From assembly GCF_900116415.1 (NCBI RefSeq), contig NZ_FPAP01000002.1:806001-870000 (forward strand): a DNA stretch of 64,000 bases, read 5' to 3'. Both the position numbers and the translations under genes were made by a program. Source of the stretch: Chryseobacterium formosense. GTDB lineage: Bacteria > Bacteroidota > Bacteroidia > Flavobacteriales > Weeksellaceae. Positions 28,967 through 39,548 of this stretch are shown in pieces. The notes under the pieces were generated by a model. It saw nothing but the letters and a program-made list of their open reading frames with translations. It had not been told where the DNA came from and searched no databases. The stretch's first letter is position 1; each line of letters starts with the position of its first letter.

Positions 28967-30976
28967 ATGAATACACCTTTAATTGTAGGAATCGTTGTCA
29001 TTGTGGTGGCGACCATCGGGTTAATTTTCTGGATTTTATCAATGTATAAAAAAACCGTTCAGGGAATTGTTGTTTTGAGAACAGGTTATGGAGGTACGAA
29101 AGTTTTCTTCAATGCGGGAATTGTGATCCCGGTTATTCACAGAATGGAATCAATGGATATCTCTGTTAAAAAACTGGAAATTGCCAGAGAAGGTAGAGCG
29201 GGATTGATTTGTAAAGATAATATGAGAGCCGACATTCAGGTAGCTTTTTTTATCAGGGTTAATAAATCGGTGGATGATATTGTGAATGTTGGCCAGACGA
29301 TCGGTTGTCAGAGAGCTTCGGATATCAATACTCTGAGAGAATTATTTGAGGCTAAATTTTCGGAAGCATTGAAAACAGTCGGTAAAAAATTTGAATTTAT
29401 AGAACTGTACGAAGCGAGAAGCGAATTCCGTCAGGAAATTCTGGATATCATCGGAACTGATCTGAATGGATACGTTTTGGATGACTGTGCGATCGATTAT
29501 TTAGAGCAGACGAAAATTGAGAATTTAGATAAAGATAATATCCTGGATTCTGAAGGGATTAAAAAAATTACTGAATTAACGGCAACGCAAAATATTAAAG
29601 CCAATCAGGTTCGAAGAGACGAGGAAAAAACAATCACAAAGCAGAATGTTGAAGCCCGTGAAGCGATTTTAGAATTGGAAAAGCAGTTGGCTGAAAAAGA
29701 AGAATCTCAAAAAAGAGAAGTTGCCAATATCAGAGCCCGTGAAAATGCTGAAATTCTGAAAGTTGATGAAGAAGAACGTTTGAAATACGAAACTGTTCGA
29801 ATTGCAACCGAAGAAAAACTTCAGATTGCAGAAGAAAATAAGCAAAGACAGGTTGTTATTGCTGCTAAAAATAAAGAACGTGCCGATTTGGTGGAAACGG
29901 AAAGAGTGCAGAAAGACAAAATGTTGGAAGCGACCGAAAGAGAAAGAATAGTTTCTCTGGCTCAGATTGAAAAAGAAAAAGCAATAGAATTAGAAAAGAA
30001 AAATATTCAGGATGCGATCCGTGAGCGTTTGACCATGGAAAAAACAGTGGTTGAGGAGCAACAAGTGATTAAAGACTTGGAGGCTTTCAAAACTGCCGAC
30101 AGAACAAAGCAGGTGGAAATCACTTTAGCCACTCAGGAAGCTGAAAAAAAATTGATTCAGGAAACCAAAGCTGCAGAAGCAAGAAAATTAGCTGCTGAAA
30201 AAGATGCTCAGAAATATGTTATCGAAGCTCAGGCGAAAAGAGATGCTGCTGAAAAAGAAGCTGAAGCAAGAAAAATTATTGCTGACGCAAAAGCAAAAGA
30301 AGAAGCAACGGTTGGCTTATCTGAAGCTCAGGTTCTTCATGCAAAAGCTGATGCAGCAGAAAGACAGGGAATTGTGGAAGCGGTTGTTATCGAGAAAAAA
30401 GCAGATGCAGTAAAGAAAGAAGGAATTGCTCAGGCAGAAGTTATCAAAGAAAAGGCATTGGCAGAAGCAGCCGGAATTACCGAAAAAGCAGAAGCAATGA
30501 AGAAACTGAATGATGCAGGAAAAGACCACGAAGAGTTCAGATTGACTTTAGCAAAAGAGAAAGAAGTGGAGTTGGCTCAAATCTCAATTCAGAAAGATAT
30601 TGCACAGGCTCAGGCCGGAGTTTTAGCGGAAGCATTCAAATCTGCAAAAATTGATATTGTTGGTGGAGATAACACATTCTTTGATAATGTCGTTCGTCAG
30701 GTCTCTGCTGGTAAAGGTTTAGATAAATTCATCAGTCACAGTGAAAACGCAACATTGGTCAAAGAAAATCTTTTGGGTGATGGCGAAAACATCATCGGGA
30801 AAGTAATGGGAATGGTTGATAAATACAATATTTCTTTCGAAGATATTAAAAACATGAGCATAGCAAGTCTTATTTTCAAATTAAACGGAGTTGCCAATCA
30901 GCAGGAAAGAGGTCTTCTCGATAGAGCAATGGATATGGCAAGAAATTTAGGCATCGACCAAAAGCCAATCAGATAA
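28967..30976 (+). CDS. Flotillin-like SPFH protein (YqiK type)
   Basis: A 669-residue membrane-anchored flotillin. One N-terminal helix (about residues 5-26), an SPFH domain (VLRTGYGGTKVFFNAGIVIP to about 220) and a long Glu/Ala/Lys-rich coiled coil (about 230-540) with repeated AEA/EKAEA words, then a folded C-terminus (LDKFISHSENATLVKENLLG). Flotillins form oligomers that mark membrane microdomains and support stress responses. It is preceded by the YqiJ-like partner and followed by a giant AAA ATPase. Second SPFH protein in the window. Confidence 0.9.
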   Translation: MNTPLIVGIVVIVVATIGLIFWILSMYKKTVQGIVVLRTGYGGTKVFFNAGIVIPVIHRMESMDISVKKLEIAREGRAGLICKDNMRADIQVAFFIRVNKSVDDIVNVGQTIGCQRASDINTLRELFEAKFSEALKTVGKKFEFIELYEARSEFRQEILDIIGTDLNGYVLDDCAIDYLEQTKIENLDKDNILDSEGIKKITELTATQNIKANQVRRDEEKTITKQNVEAREAILELEKQLAEKEESQKREVANIRARENAEILKVDEEERLKYETVRIATEEKLQIAEENKQRQVVIAAKNKERADLVETERVQKDKMLEATERERIVSLAQIEKEKAIELEKKNIQDAIRERLTMEKTVVEEQQVIKDLEAFKTADRTKQVEITLATQEAEKKLIQETKAAEARKLAAEKDAQKYVIEAQAKRDAAEKEAEARKIIADAKAKEEATVGLSEAQVLHAKADAAERQGIVEAVVIEKKADAVKKEGIAQAEVIKEKALAEAAGITEKAEAMKKLNDAGKDHEEFRLTLAKEKEVELAQISIQKDIAQAQAGVLAEAFKSAKIDIVGGDNTFFDNVVRQVSAGKGLDKFISHSENATLVKENLLGDGENIIGKVMGMVDKYNISFEDIKNMSIASLIFKLNGVANQQERGLLDRAMDMARNLGIDQKPIR

Positions 30977-31353
30977 TTGAAAGTTGTACGAAGTCCCGAA
31001 GGAACAGCCTTTTAAAGAATAGGATGAAATTCTATTAAATTATATTGCTAAAACTCTCATTGTGTGATTTTCAATGATGCTTTGAGAATTTTTTAATCTA
31101 AAGGTAATTTAGATTTACAATAAATTCAATAGGAACGGGCTTTAGCCCGTTCACAAAAAAGGTTAATTCATTTGGCTTTAGCCAAAACTTATTTTCAACA
31201 ACTTAATCAAAGCCTTTGCTGATTGAAATCGAAGATTCGACGTAGTCAAACGCCTTTGCGAACGAAAAATTACATACAATATTTTAAAAAAAATCTTTGC
31301 GAACTTTGCGTTAAAAATAAATCATCTCAAAGAATAACATCAAACAAAAAAAT
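30977..31353 (+). repeat. Gap with two GGCTTTAGCC palindromes and R1 copy 4
   Basis: 31133-31152 is the palindrome GAACGGGCT-TT-AGCCCGTTC and 31172-31185 is TTGGCTTTAGCCAA. R1 follows at 31211-31318 with TTGAAATCGAAGATTCGAC, AAACGCCTTTGCGAACG and GAACTTTGCGTTAAAA, ending about 35 nt before the ATPase gene. Nothing else was seen. Confidence 0.75.
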
Positions 31354-34300
31354 ATGTCAGGACAATTAAATTCAGGGACATACGAAATCATACAGAACCG
31401 TCTGAATGAGCAGAAAAACGACCTCACTCAAAGGCTTCACAAGCTGAACGAAAACCGTAAAGAGATTTTCGGCGGCGTAGATTTTTCACTCATCGCTAAC
31501 GAAAGAATCTCTACGGAGCATAATTGCGTTGCTAAAGATATTTTTTCACTGAAAGATATTTTGATTTTCGGATCTAATGCGCATTTGGGTTTGCAGACAG
31601 AGATTAATATCACTGATGTTTTTTCAATCTATGAAATCAATAACGACCGTTTTGAACCACAGGATTCTTCCTTAATCGGAGATGAAATTTTTATTGAGGA
31701 ATTTAAAAACCTGTATAAATATTACAGAAACACCTTTTTTGCACGCTTTCATTTTACCGAAAACTATTTGTACATGGTTTTCCAGTTGTCTGAAAGTCCA
31801 TCGGATATTAAAGCATTCAAATGGCTGATTAAAGACAATCGGCTGACTTATGTTGATTCGAGAAGTGCTTCGGAAGTAACGTATCCGCCGCAACATGGTT
31901 TTGCATGGACAAAAGCAACCAGAGATATGCAGCGAAGCGGAAAATTTCCTCACGTTTCTTTGGCTGATAAAGTTTTTGTGGAATCCATTGGTGGAGATTT
32001 AACCATAAAAATCGAAGATAATACCGATACCGGAAAGGGAATTTATTCTGAAGATGTCATTCATAAAGATCAGAATCTTGATGATGCGGAAATTCATTTT
32101 TGTGACCTTGATAATTTGGTTTTATTTAAAATCAAACCTTATCAGGAAACCGAAAGATATTTTATTTACAATCACAAAGAGAAAACGGTTTCAAGAGTTG
32201 ATACTTTAAAACATTCAGCAGTATTGCTCCCGGAAAATCAAGGCGTCTTGTTCTCAAACGGTTATGCTTTGCAGACGGGAGGTTTAAAGGTGATCTCTCA
32301 GGATGTAAACCGACTACATTATCTGAAAACGATTCAGGAGCCGAATGGTGAAAATTTCATGTATGTTTTCTACGATGATAAAACAAATAATTATCAGCTG
32401 ATTTCGTATAATATTATTACCCAAACGATTGAAACACCGATTCGTTGTAGCGGATATTCCGTTTTAAATGACGGAAAATTGGTCTATTTAAGAGAAAGTG
32501 TAGAAACGACGAAGCATCATTTAGCCCAAATCTGGCAGACTCCCTATTCTAAAGAGTTGCTTCCGAATACGGAAAAATCAGACACGCTTCTTTACAAAAT
32601 CGGGAATAAAGATATTGTGAGAGTCATGGCGGAGAGTCAGGAACTGATTACGCTTTTAAATAAAAAAGATTCTTACAGCGGACTGTACGATGATATCGTT
32701 AAACTTTCCACGACCATTTTAGATGCATATTATTTTCTTGGAGATGATGAGGTTGAAAATCTCGATCAGCCTTTAAAAGAAATCCGAAATATTGCTCATT
32801 CAGCAATCAATGAATATGAAAAAGTTGTTGAACAGAAGAAAAATACAGGGGAAGCCGTTGAAAAAATCAAAACAGCCTGTGAGAAAATTTTAGAGGATAC
32901 CAAAAGAATCAACTATTCTCAATTAACGGAATATATCGACATGCTCTCCCAAATCAGGGCTTTGCGTGGTGAAATTACCGGAGCAAGGGATTTAAAATAT
33001 GTAGATGTAGTCGTTCTCGATTCTTTGGAAAAATCATTGGCTGAAAGATCTGAAGAACTTTCGAATGCCTGTGTAAACTTTCTGCTTCAGGATGATGCGC
33101 TGCTTCCTTATCAAAACAGAGCACAGCAGATTTCTGAAAATATTATCAATTTACAGAAAGCGATTGATGCAAAACCAATTGAGGAGGAAATCAATAATCT
33201 ATCCGGACAGCTCGAACTTTTGGTGGATATTGTCAACAATTTACAAATTGAAGACACTTCACAATCAACGCAGATTATTGAAAATATTTCGGTAATTTTT
33301 GCGAGATTAAATCAGGAACGATTAGAACTTTCAAAAAGGAAAAGAGAAATTTCCGGAAAAGAATTGTCTGCTGATTTTCAGGCGCAGATGACTTTGTTTG
33401 ATCAATCGGTGATTAATTTTCTCGAACTGTCTCAAACTCCAGAAAAATGTGATGAATATTTGACTAAACTTTCCATTCAACTGGAAGAAATGGAAACAAA
33501 GTTCGTTGATTTTGATGAGTTTATCCAGAATATTGGCGAAAAGCGAGAAGAAGTTTACGGTCATTTTCAAAATAAAAGAGTTCAGTTAACGGAATCCAGA
33601 AATAAACGTACTCAAAGTTTATACGATTCTGCACAACGAATTTTAAAATCTGTACAGACAAAATCTGAATCTTTTGATTCAGAAAACGAAATCAACGGAT
33701 ATTTTGCAACCGATTTAATGGTTGAAAAAGTCCGTGATATTTCCAGACAGTTGATGGAAATGGAGGATTCTGCAAAAGCGGAAGAAATTCAGACTTTACT
33801 TAAAACTTCACAGCAGGAATCGGTCAGAAAGCTTAAAGATAAAAAGGAAATCTATGCAGACGGAGACAATGTGATTGCTTTGGGTGATTATAAATTTGCG
33901 GTCAACCGTCAAAAATTAGATCTGACTTTGGTGATGAGAAATGCCCGGTATTATTATCATTTAACAGGAACTGGATTTTATGAGCCGTTAAATTTTGAAG
34001 CCATTTCAGAGTACAAAGAAGTCTGGAATCAGGAATATGTTTCCGAAAATCAACATGTAAAAAGGTTTGAATATTTGGCTTGGAATGTTTTTTCGCAAAA
34101 TAAAAATATCAATACCGAAGAGCAAAACCGAAATGCAATTCAGCAGTTTATGACTGAGCATTTTGGAGAAGGTCTGGTGAAAGGAATTCATGACGAGGAT
34201 GCGTTGATGATTGTTTCGAAACTTCAGCAGATGCACAATGAATTGGGATTGATGCAGTTTACGCCATCCGAAAGAGCTTTGGCGCAGTTGTTTTGGTATT

Positions 34301-36165
34301 TTCTGAATCAGGGAAAAAAAGAATATTATCAAAAGCAGTTTGAAGCAGCGAATTTAATTTCAAAATCATTTACAACGGATAAAGGTTTTCAGTTTCTCAA
34401 CGAAGAATTATCAAATGAAATAAAATTGTTTGCTCAAAACAATCATCTTTTTGCTGACGTAAATTATTTGAATGTCGCCATTTATCTTAAAAGAGAAAAT
34501 AAATCAGCGTTTCTGGTTTCTGAAAAAGCAGGTTTGCTGTATGAATCATTTTTAAAAGATTTAAAGGAAAAAGGAAAAGATTTAGAATTTATTGACCAGC
34601 TGAATGCTTTAAAGCAGTATCCTGCAGCTTGTTTTTCCATTGCGGAAAGTGCTTTGAATGCATTTTTATTTAATTCAGAATCAAAATTTGAAGATGATGT
34701 TAAAAAAGAAACAGCAGTATTTTTCGTAACGCAGACTTTTGATGCTAAAAATATTCTTCATATCGCTTATGAAACTTTTTTAAAGGGTTTAAAATCATTA
34801 GAAAAAAATGTAGATTATGCTTTGAATTATTATGAATTCAGTTTCCGTTTATCCAATTTCAATGAAGTGGTGGTTCCAAAATACAAACAGCTTCAGGAAT
34901 TAAAAGCAAAATGGGTCAATGACAAGAAGAAAGCCCTGAAAATCGATACTTTCAAATCTCAGGTTTTAAGTTCGTTTGTAAGAAACAGACTAATCAATTA
35001 TGTTTATTTTCCTTTAATCGGAGCTAATTTAGCCAAGCAATTGGGAACAGTCGGCAACGACAAACGTACCGACAGAATGGGAATGTTGCTTTTGGTTTCT
35101 CCTCCGGGTTATGGAAAAACTACGTTAATGGAATATATGGCAGACCGAATGGGATTGGTTTTTATGAAAATCAATGGTCCGTCAATCGGTCACGATATTG
35201 TCTCTACAGATCCGAATGAAGCGAAAAATGCAGGAGCAAAACAGGAGCTCGAAAAACTGAACTTGGCTCTGGAAATGGGCGACAACGTCATGTTGTATCT
35301 TGATGATATTCAGCATTGTAATGCTGAGTTTTTGCAGAAATTCATTTCTTTAGCCGACGGACAAAGAAAAATTGAAGGAATTTACAACGGTGAAAGCAAA
35401 ACTTATGATTTAAGGTCAAAAAGATTCTGTTTGGTGATGGCCGGAAATCCATACACGGAAAGTGGCGAAAAATTCAAAATTCCGGATATGTTGGCAAACC
35501 GTTCCGATACGTATAATTTGGGAGAAATTTCGGGCAGTAAAACTGAATTGTTTGATTTAAGTTTAATTGAAAACGCTTTAATGTCTAACGATTATCTTAC
35601 TCGCCTGACTCATTTCGGGATGGAGAATCTTTACGATCTTTACTACAGTATTCAATCCAATTCGCCGAATGTAAATCTGGCGGGAAATTTCAGTTCAAAT
35701 GAAATTTCAGATTTCAGAAAGGTTTTAGAAAACACGTTGAAAGTGAGAGATGTTGTTTTAAAAGTAAATAAACAGTACATCGCTTCCGCTGCAATGTCTG
35801 ATGAATACAGAAATGAACCGTCTTTCAAACTGCAGGGATCATACCGAAATATGAATAAGCTGATCACGCAGATACAGCCCATTTTAAAAGATGAAGAAGT
35901 GACTCAGATTGTTTTAAATCATTATCAGAATGAGTCTCAGACTTTAACAACCGGAGCCGAATCGAATATGCTGAAACTAAAAGAATTGATGAATCTGATT
36001 TCCGAAGATGAAAAGCAAAGATGGGAAGAAATTAAAAAAACTTTTGCCAAAAATAAAATGATAAAAGGTCTCGGTGATAATGACAGAATGACGCAAGTGA
36101 TTGCTTTATTGGCTCAGTTCAGTGAAGGTCTTGACGGTATAAAAGACGTTCTCCGTCGGGATTAA
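31354..36165 (+). CDS. Giant AAA ATPase with DUF3686-type N-terminal region
   Basis: A 1603-residue cytoplasmic ATPase. The N-terminal 400 residues match what is annotated as DUF3686 or DNA-repair ATPase (YPPQHGFAWTKATRDMQRSG). A helical coiled middle follows (about 430-1180). The AAA domain has Walker A SPPGYGKTTLMEYMA (about 1248-1262), Walker B VMLYLDDIQHCN (about 1311) and sensor-like LVMAGNPYTESG. A helical lid ends the protein. In the window it follows YqiJ and flotillin, suggesting a membrane-domain-associated remodelling machine. The DNA-repair label is inherited and unproven. Closed by a strong terminator. Confidence 0.75.
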   Translation: MSGQLNSGTYEIIQNRLNEQKNDLTQRLHKLNENRKEIFGGVDFSLIANERISTEHNCVAKDIFSLKDILIFGSNAHLGLQTEINITDVFSIYEINNDRFEPQDSSLIGDEIFIEEFKNLYKYYRNTFFARFHFTENYLYMVFQLSESPSDIKAFKWLIKDNRLTYVDSRSASEVTYPPQHGFAWTKATRDMQRSGKFPHVSLADKVFVESIGGDLTIKIEDNTDTGKGIYSEDVIHKDQNLDDAEIHFCDLDNLVLFKIKPYQETERYFIYNHKEKTVSRVDTLKHSAVLLPENQGVLFSNGYALQTGGLKVISQDVNRLHYLKTIQEPNGENFMYVFYDDKTNNYQLISYNIITQTIETPIRCSGYSVLNDGKLVYLRESVETTKHHLAQIWQTPYSKELLPNTEKSDTLLYKIGNKDIVRVMAESQELITLLNKKDSYSGLYDDIVKLSTTILDAYYFLGDDEVENLDQPLKEIRNIAHSAINEYEKVVEQKKNTGEAVEKIKTACEKILEDTKRINYSQLTEYIDMLSQIRALRGEITGARDLKYVDVVVLDSLEKSLAERSEELSNACVNFLLQDDALLPYQNRAQQISENIINLQKAIDAKPIEEEINNLSGQLELLVDIVNNLQIEDTSQSTQIIENISVIFARLNQERLELSKRKREISGKELSADFQAQMTLFDQSVINFLELSQTPEKCDEYLTKLSIQLEEMETKFVDFDEFIQNIGEKREEVYGHFQNKRVQLTESRNKRTQSLYDSAQRILKSVQTKSESFDSENEINGYFATDLMVEKVRDISRQLMEMEDSAKAEEIQTLLKTSQQESVRKLKDKKEIYADGDNVIALGDYKFAVNRQKLDLTLVMRNARYYYHLTGTGFYEPLNFEAISEYKEVWNQEYVSENQHVKRFEYLAWNVFSQNKNINTEEQNRNAIQQFMTEHFGEGLVKGIHDEDALMIVSKLQQMHNELGLMQFTPSERALAQLFWYFLNQGKKEYYQKQFEAANLISKSFTTDKGFQFLNEELSNEIKLFAQNNHLFADVNYLNVAIYLKRENKSAFLVSEKAGLLYESFLKDLKEKGKDLEFIDQLNALKQYPAACFSIAESALNAFLFNSESKFEDDVKKETAVFFVTQTFDAKNILHIAYETFLKGLKSLEKNVDYALNYYEFSFRLSNFNEVVVPKYKQLQELKAKWVNDKKKALKIDTFKSQVLSSFVRNRLINYVYFPLIGANLAKQLGTVGNDKRTDRMGMLLLVSPPGYGKTTLMEYMADRMGLVFMKINGPSIGHDIVSTDPNEAKNAGAKQELEKLNLALEMGDNVMLYLDDIQHCNAEFLQKFISLADGQRKIEGIYNGESKTYDLRSKRFCLVMAGNPYTESGEKFKIPDMLANRSDTYNLGEISGSKTELFDLSLIENALMSNDYLTRLTHFGMENLYDLYYSIQSNSPNVNLAGNFSSNEISDFRKVLENTLKVRDVVLKVNKQYIASAAMSDEYRNEPSFKLQGSYRNMNKLITQIQPILKDEEVTQIVLNHYQNESQTLTTGAESNMLKLKELMNLISEDEKQRWEEIKKTFAKNKMIKGLGDNDRMTQVIALLAQFSEGLDGIKDVLRRD

Positions 36166-36171
36166 TCAAAA

Positions 36172-36203
36172 AAAACACTGCAAAAATGCAGTGTTTTTTT
36201 ATT
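36172..36203. terminator. Bidirectional terminator after the giant ATPase
   Basis: AACACTGCA/TGCAGTGTT stem with flanking A- and T-tracts serving both the ATPase gene and the convergent HTH gene. Confidence 0.9.
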
Positions 36204-36533
36204 TTAATTAGCCAATTCTTTTTCAAGAATTTTTTTCCATTTAGAAAATGTTGTGCGGCTAATGTTGTATTTTCTAGACATAAAACTTGTAGAAAGATTG
36301 TGTTTTTTCTGATAATTCAGAAGTTTCAGCATGGTTTTCTTGTCATAAGTTTTAAGTTGCTGATTGGTTTTCGCGGTCTCTTTACATTGCTTGAAAAGAC
36401 GCTCGTTCAGCTTTAAAACCTCTTCTGTAGAATCAAGTTTCTGTAGTTGTTCGCGCACTTTCGGGCATTCCAGCTTTTCGGGATGATTCATTTTCAGGAG
36501 ATCCTGATAAATTCTGTTGTAATTAGGTCTCAT
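36204..36533 (-). CDS. Helix-turn-helix protein, transposase-like fold
   Basis: A 109-residue protein. The C-terminal part KKTMLKLLNYQKKHNLSTSF-MSRKYNISRTTFSKWKKILE is a homeodomain-like HTH of the kind found in transposase ORF A proteins, but no catalytic partner is present. It lies 20 bp after a related HTH gene on the same strand. The pair recurs in Chryseobacterium-type genomes to my recollection and may be domesticated regulators rather than a mobile element. Confidence 0.65.
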   Translation of the reverse strand: MRPNYNRIYQDLLKMNHPEKLECPKVREQLQKLDSTEEVLKLNERLFKQCKETAKTNQQLKTYDKKTMLKLLNYQKKHNLSTSFMSRKYNISRTTFSKWKKILEKELAN

Positions 36534-36553
36534 AAAATATAATGTTTTGGTGG

Positions 36554-36973
36554 TTATCTTTTCTTTTGAATCCAGCGATGCAGAGTGCTTTTTGGGATCG
36601 AATATTCTTTGATCACTTCAGCTTGAGTCATTTCTCCGGATTCAATTCTGTTCAGGATAAAATCTTTGATTTCCTGAGTGTAGATGTTTTTTCTGAATTG
36701 TGGGGTGGTATCACTCTTGGGGGTGGTGTTTTTATTTGCTGCAGCCGGTGGAGCATATAAAATGAGATGCGAACTGTATAATCTGAAAAAATCATATTCG
36801 AGCAATTTGCTCCATCGCAGTAAAATGTCAGTTCCTATAGACTGACTTTCATATACATTTTCAACGAACTCTTCATCTTTACCAAGAAAATTGCAGATTC
36901 TTTCGATCGGTATATTTTTGTGATCTACCATTTCCTTAATGTACTTTCCTATATGTATATTTTTATATAACAT
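36554..36973 (-). CDS. Helix-turn-helix protein paired with the preceding gene
   Basis: A 139-residue protein. The N-terminus (LYKNIHIGKYIKEMVDHKNI, then ERICNFLGKDEEFVENVYES) resembles an XRE-like helix bundle. The C-terminus (EIKDFILNRIESGEMTQAEV, then YSIPKSTLHRWIQKKR) is a transposase-type HTH, linked by a Pro/Thr-rich spacer. First gene of a two-gene unit with the 109-residue protein. No transposase catalytic triad or terminal inverted repeats were found nearby. Confidence 0.65.
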   Translation of the reverse strand: MLYKNIHIGKYIKEMVDHKNIPIERICNFLGKDEEFVENVYESQSIGTDILLRWSKLLEYDFFRLYSSHLILYAPPAAANKNTTPKSDTTPQFRKNIYTQEIKDFILNRIESGEMTQAEVIKEYSIPKSTLHRWIQKKR

Positions 36974-37717
36974 TTACTAATAATAACTTATTTTTAAATT
37001 AATCGTATTTAAAGAGTAATAGATAGTTTGCAGAGCCGGAAAAGAAATATTTGGGAATTATTTCTTTTTTGTTTTGAAAATGCTCAAAGTTCAGGCTGTC
37101 TCACTACTTTACAATGTTAAATTATTTATTAACTGTAAAAATATGATTTTCAGCAATTTGTGTTTTTGTGATTGGTGGGTGAAACAAGTCCGTATATTTA
37201 GTTATTGTCTCAAATAATGTTTTTAAAGTTGTATTAATACTCAAAATAGTGATTTAATACGTACTTATCCAAGATTTACAATATTAAAATACTACTTTAG
37301 CGTAATAATCAATTATTTAACATAATATTTTTACTCAAAATTCAAATATGCATTAATATTTGCCTTGTTTGTGTTTCAAAATTAAGAAAAAATAATCAAT
37401 AAATCACTATTAAAGTTTTTTATTAATATTAATAATATTTAATTTATTTTGAAAAGAGTCTGTTAAAATGCCCTGAATGAAAGAAAATAGTAATCCATAT
37501 ATTGTGTTTCTTGTAGATTTCCAATGACATACAATTCATTCTTTGATGAAAATTGTACTTCATGAATTGATAAGTAAATCGTAAGCAGTATTTTTGTCGA
37601 ATAGAAAATTTAGGATTAAATTATACTCTCTGAAAAATGAATGATGGTTTATAAATGTACTTTATTTTATTTTAATAAGTAATTTCTATTTTTCTTGTCA
37701 ATATTATAATATTAAAA
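36974..37717. other. 744-bp AT-rich gap, no feature seen
   Basis: Very AT-rich, no ORF of note, no tRNA- or Y-like pattern, no strong hairpin. The region 37440-37700 presumably holds the promoter of the SulP transporter. Confidence 0.5.
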
Positions 37718-39253
37718 ATGGGTGTATTGTCTTTATTCGACTTTTCGAAGAAAATTAATTATAAAAATGAACTTCTTGCCGGTCTTACCGTCGCAATGAC
37801 GATGATCCCCGAGTCGCTTTCATTTGCAATTTTAGCTGGTCTTTCTCCATTGACAGGTTTGTACGCCGCCTTCATGATGGGATTGGTCACCGCAATCTTA
37901 GGCGGACGACCAGGAATGGTTTCTGGTGGAGCAGGAGCAACCATTGTCGTTCTGATTGCTTTAATTAAAACTCACGGAATAGAATATCTCTTCGCAACAG
38001 TCATTCTTGCGGGTATTTTCCAAATGTTGGTTGGAATTTTCAAGCTGGGAAAATTTGTAAGATTAATTCCGCAGCCAGTTATGTATGGCTTTTTAAACGG
38101 TTTGGCGGTCATTATTTTTATGGCGCAGGTCGAACAATTTAAAATTATCGATACAAACGGAGCGGTAAGCTGGCTTCAGGGTTCTTCCTTATATATAATG
38201 TCGGGATTGGTTGTATTAACGATTGCGATTGTCTATTTTTTTCCAAAAATAACCAAAGTCATTCCGGCTTCTTTAGTTGCTATTTTAGTTGTTTTCGGAG
38301 TCGTTTTAGGTTTTGGAATCAATACGAAAACCGTTGCAGACATCGCTCACATCAGTGGTAGTTTACCCAATTTTCATATTCCAAGCATTCCATTTTCATT
38401 AGAAACTTTACAAATTATTTTTCCTTATGCCTTAATTATGGCAGGAGTTGGTTTAATTGAATCCTTATTAACACTATCAATGGTTGACGAAATCACCAAT
38501 TCAAAAGGAAGTGCAAATAAGGAATCAGTTGCTCAGGGTTTAGCCAATATTACCAACGGTTTTTTCGGCGGAATGGGTGGTTGTGCAATGGTTGCACAGA
38601 CTTTGGTGAACTTAAATGCCGGCTCAAGAGCCAGACTTTCCGGAATTATTGCATCAATTACTATTCTAATTATCATTTTAGTCGGAGCTCCGTTTATCGA
38701 AAAAATTCCGATGGCGGCTTTGGTTGGAGTAATGATGATGGTTGCGATCAGTACTTTTCAATGGGTTTCGATTCGTATTGTCAATAAAATGCCAAAATCC
38801 GATATTTTTGTCGGAATGACTGTTGCTCTAATTACCATTATTCTTCATAATTTAGCTTTGGCAGTTTTGGTTGGTGTCATTATTTCAGCCCTGGTTTTTG
38901 CATGGGATAACGCAAAAAGAATTCGTGCCAGAAAGTATATTGACGAAAATGGAATTAAGTACTACGAAATTTTCGGACCTCTATTTTTCGGTTCTGTCAC
39001 TACTTTTACAGATAAATTTGAACCCACAAACGATCCCGAACAAGTCGTTATCGATTTCAAAGAAAGCCGAATAGTCGATATGAGCGCAATTGATGCAGTG
39101 AATAAGCTTTCAAAAAAATATGCAGAACAGGGAAAGAAATTACATTTGAAACACTTAAGCGAAGATTCAATCAAAATGCTAAAAAACGCTGAAGCTGTAA
39201 TCGAGGTAAACATTCAGGAAGACCCGACGTATAAAGTAATGCCTGAGAAGTAG
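37718..39253 (+). CDS. SulP-family inorganic anion transporter
   Basis: A 511-residue integral membrane protein of the SLC26/SulP family, carrying sulfate, bicarbonate or similar anions. The opening ELLAGLTVAMTMIPESLSFA and GLSPLTGLYAAFMMGLVTAI are the family signature. About 12-14 hydrophobic segments follow, then a C-terminal STAS domain (QVVIDFKESRIVDMSAIDAV, about residues 440-500). Substrate cannot be told. Stand-alone gene without an obvious terminator; 39254-39548 carries only repeat-like sequence (CGTGAAAATTAGTGAAATTC words). Confidence 0.9.
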   Translation: MGVLSLFDFSKKINYKNELLAGLTVAMTMIPESLSFAILAGLSPLTGLYAAFMMGLVTAILGGRPGMVSGGAGATIVVLIALIKTHGIEYLFATVILAGIFQMLVGIFKLGKFVRLIPQPVMYGFLNGLAVIIFMAQVEQFKIIDTNGAVSWLQGSSLYIMSGLVVLTIAIVYFFPKITKVIPASLVAILVVFGVVLGFGINTKTVADIAHISGSLPNFHIPSIPFSLETLQIIFPYALIMAGVGLIESLLTLSMVDEITNSKGSANKESVAQGLANITNGFFGGMGGCAMVAQTLVNLNAGSRARLSGIIASITILIIILVGAPFIEKIPMAALVGVMMMVAISTFQWVSIRIVNKMPKSDIFVGMTVALITIILHNLALAVLVGVIISALVFAWDNAKRIRARKYIDENGIKYYEIFGPLFFGSVTTFTDKFEPTNDPEQVVIDFKESRIVDMSAIDAVNKLSKKYAEQGKKLHLKHLSEDSIKMLKNAEAVIEVNIQEDPTYKVMPEK

Positions 39254-39548
39254 GCTTATTGTAGAGTGGGAGTATTTGAGAGTTTATTTGGGTTTGGTGT
39301 TGGATTAAGTAAACTTAGAAGAGTATTGCAAAAATATTCGTGAAAATTAGTGAAATTCGTGGCAAATAATTTTGCTGGATGTTGGAAGCTGAATGATAAA
39401 AGTTTAAAATTACCACGCAAACATCTGTTAAAATCCGAGCAATCTGTGGGAAACAAAAAATATCTGCGCACTCTGCAAAATCCGAGAGAGAAAAGATAAC
39501 ATTATAAACCAAACAAGGACTGCAAAATAAATTTACAGCCCTCGTTTT

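Noticed and set aside
36204..36973. Insertion sequence
   Set aside because: Two HTH proteins but no transposase catalytic gene, no terminal inverted repeats and no target duplication.
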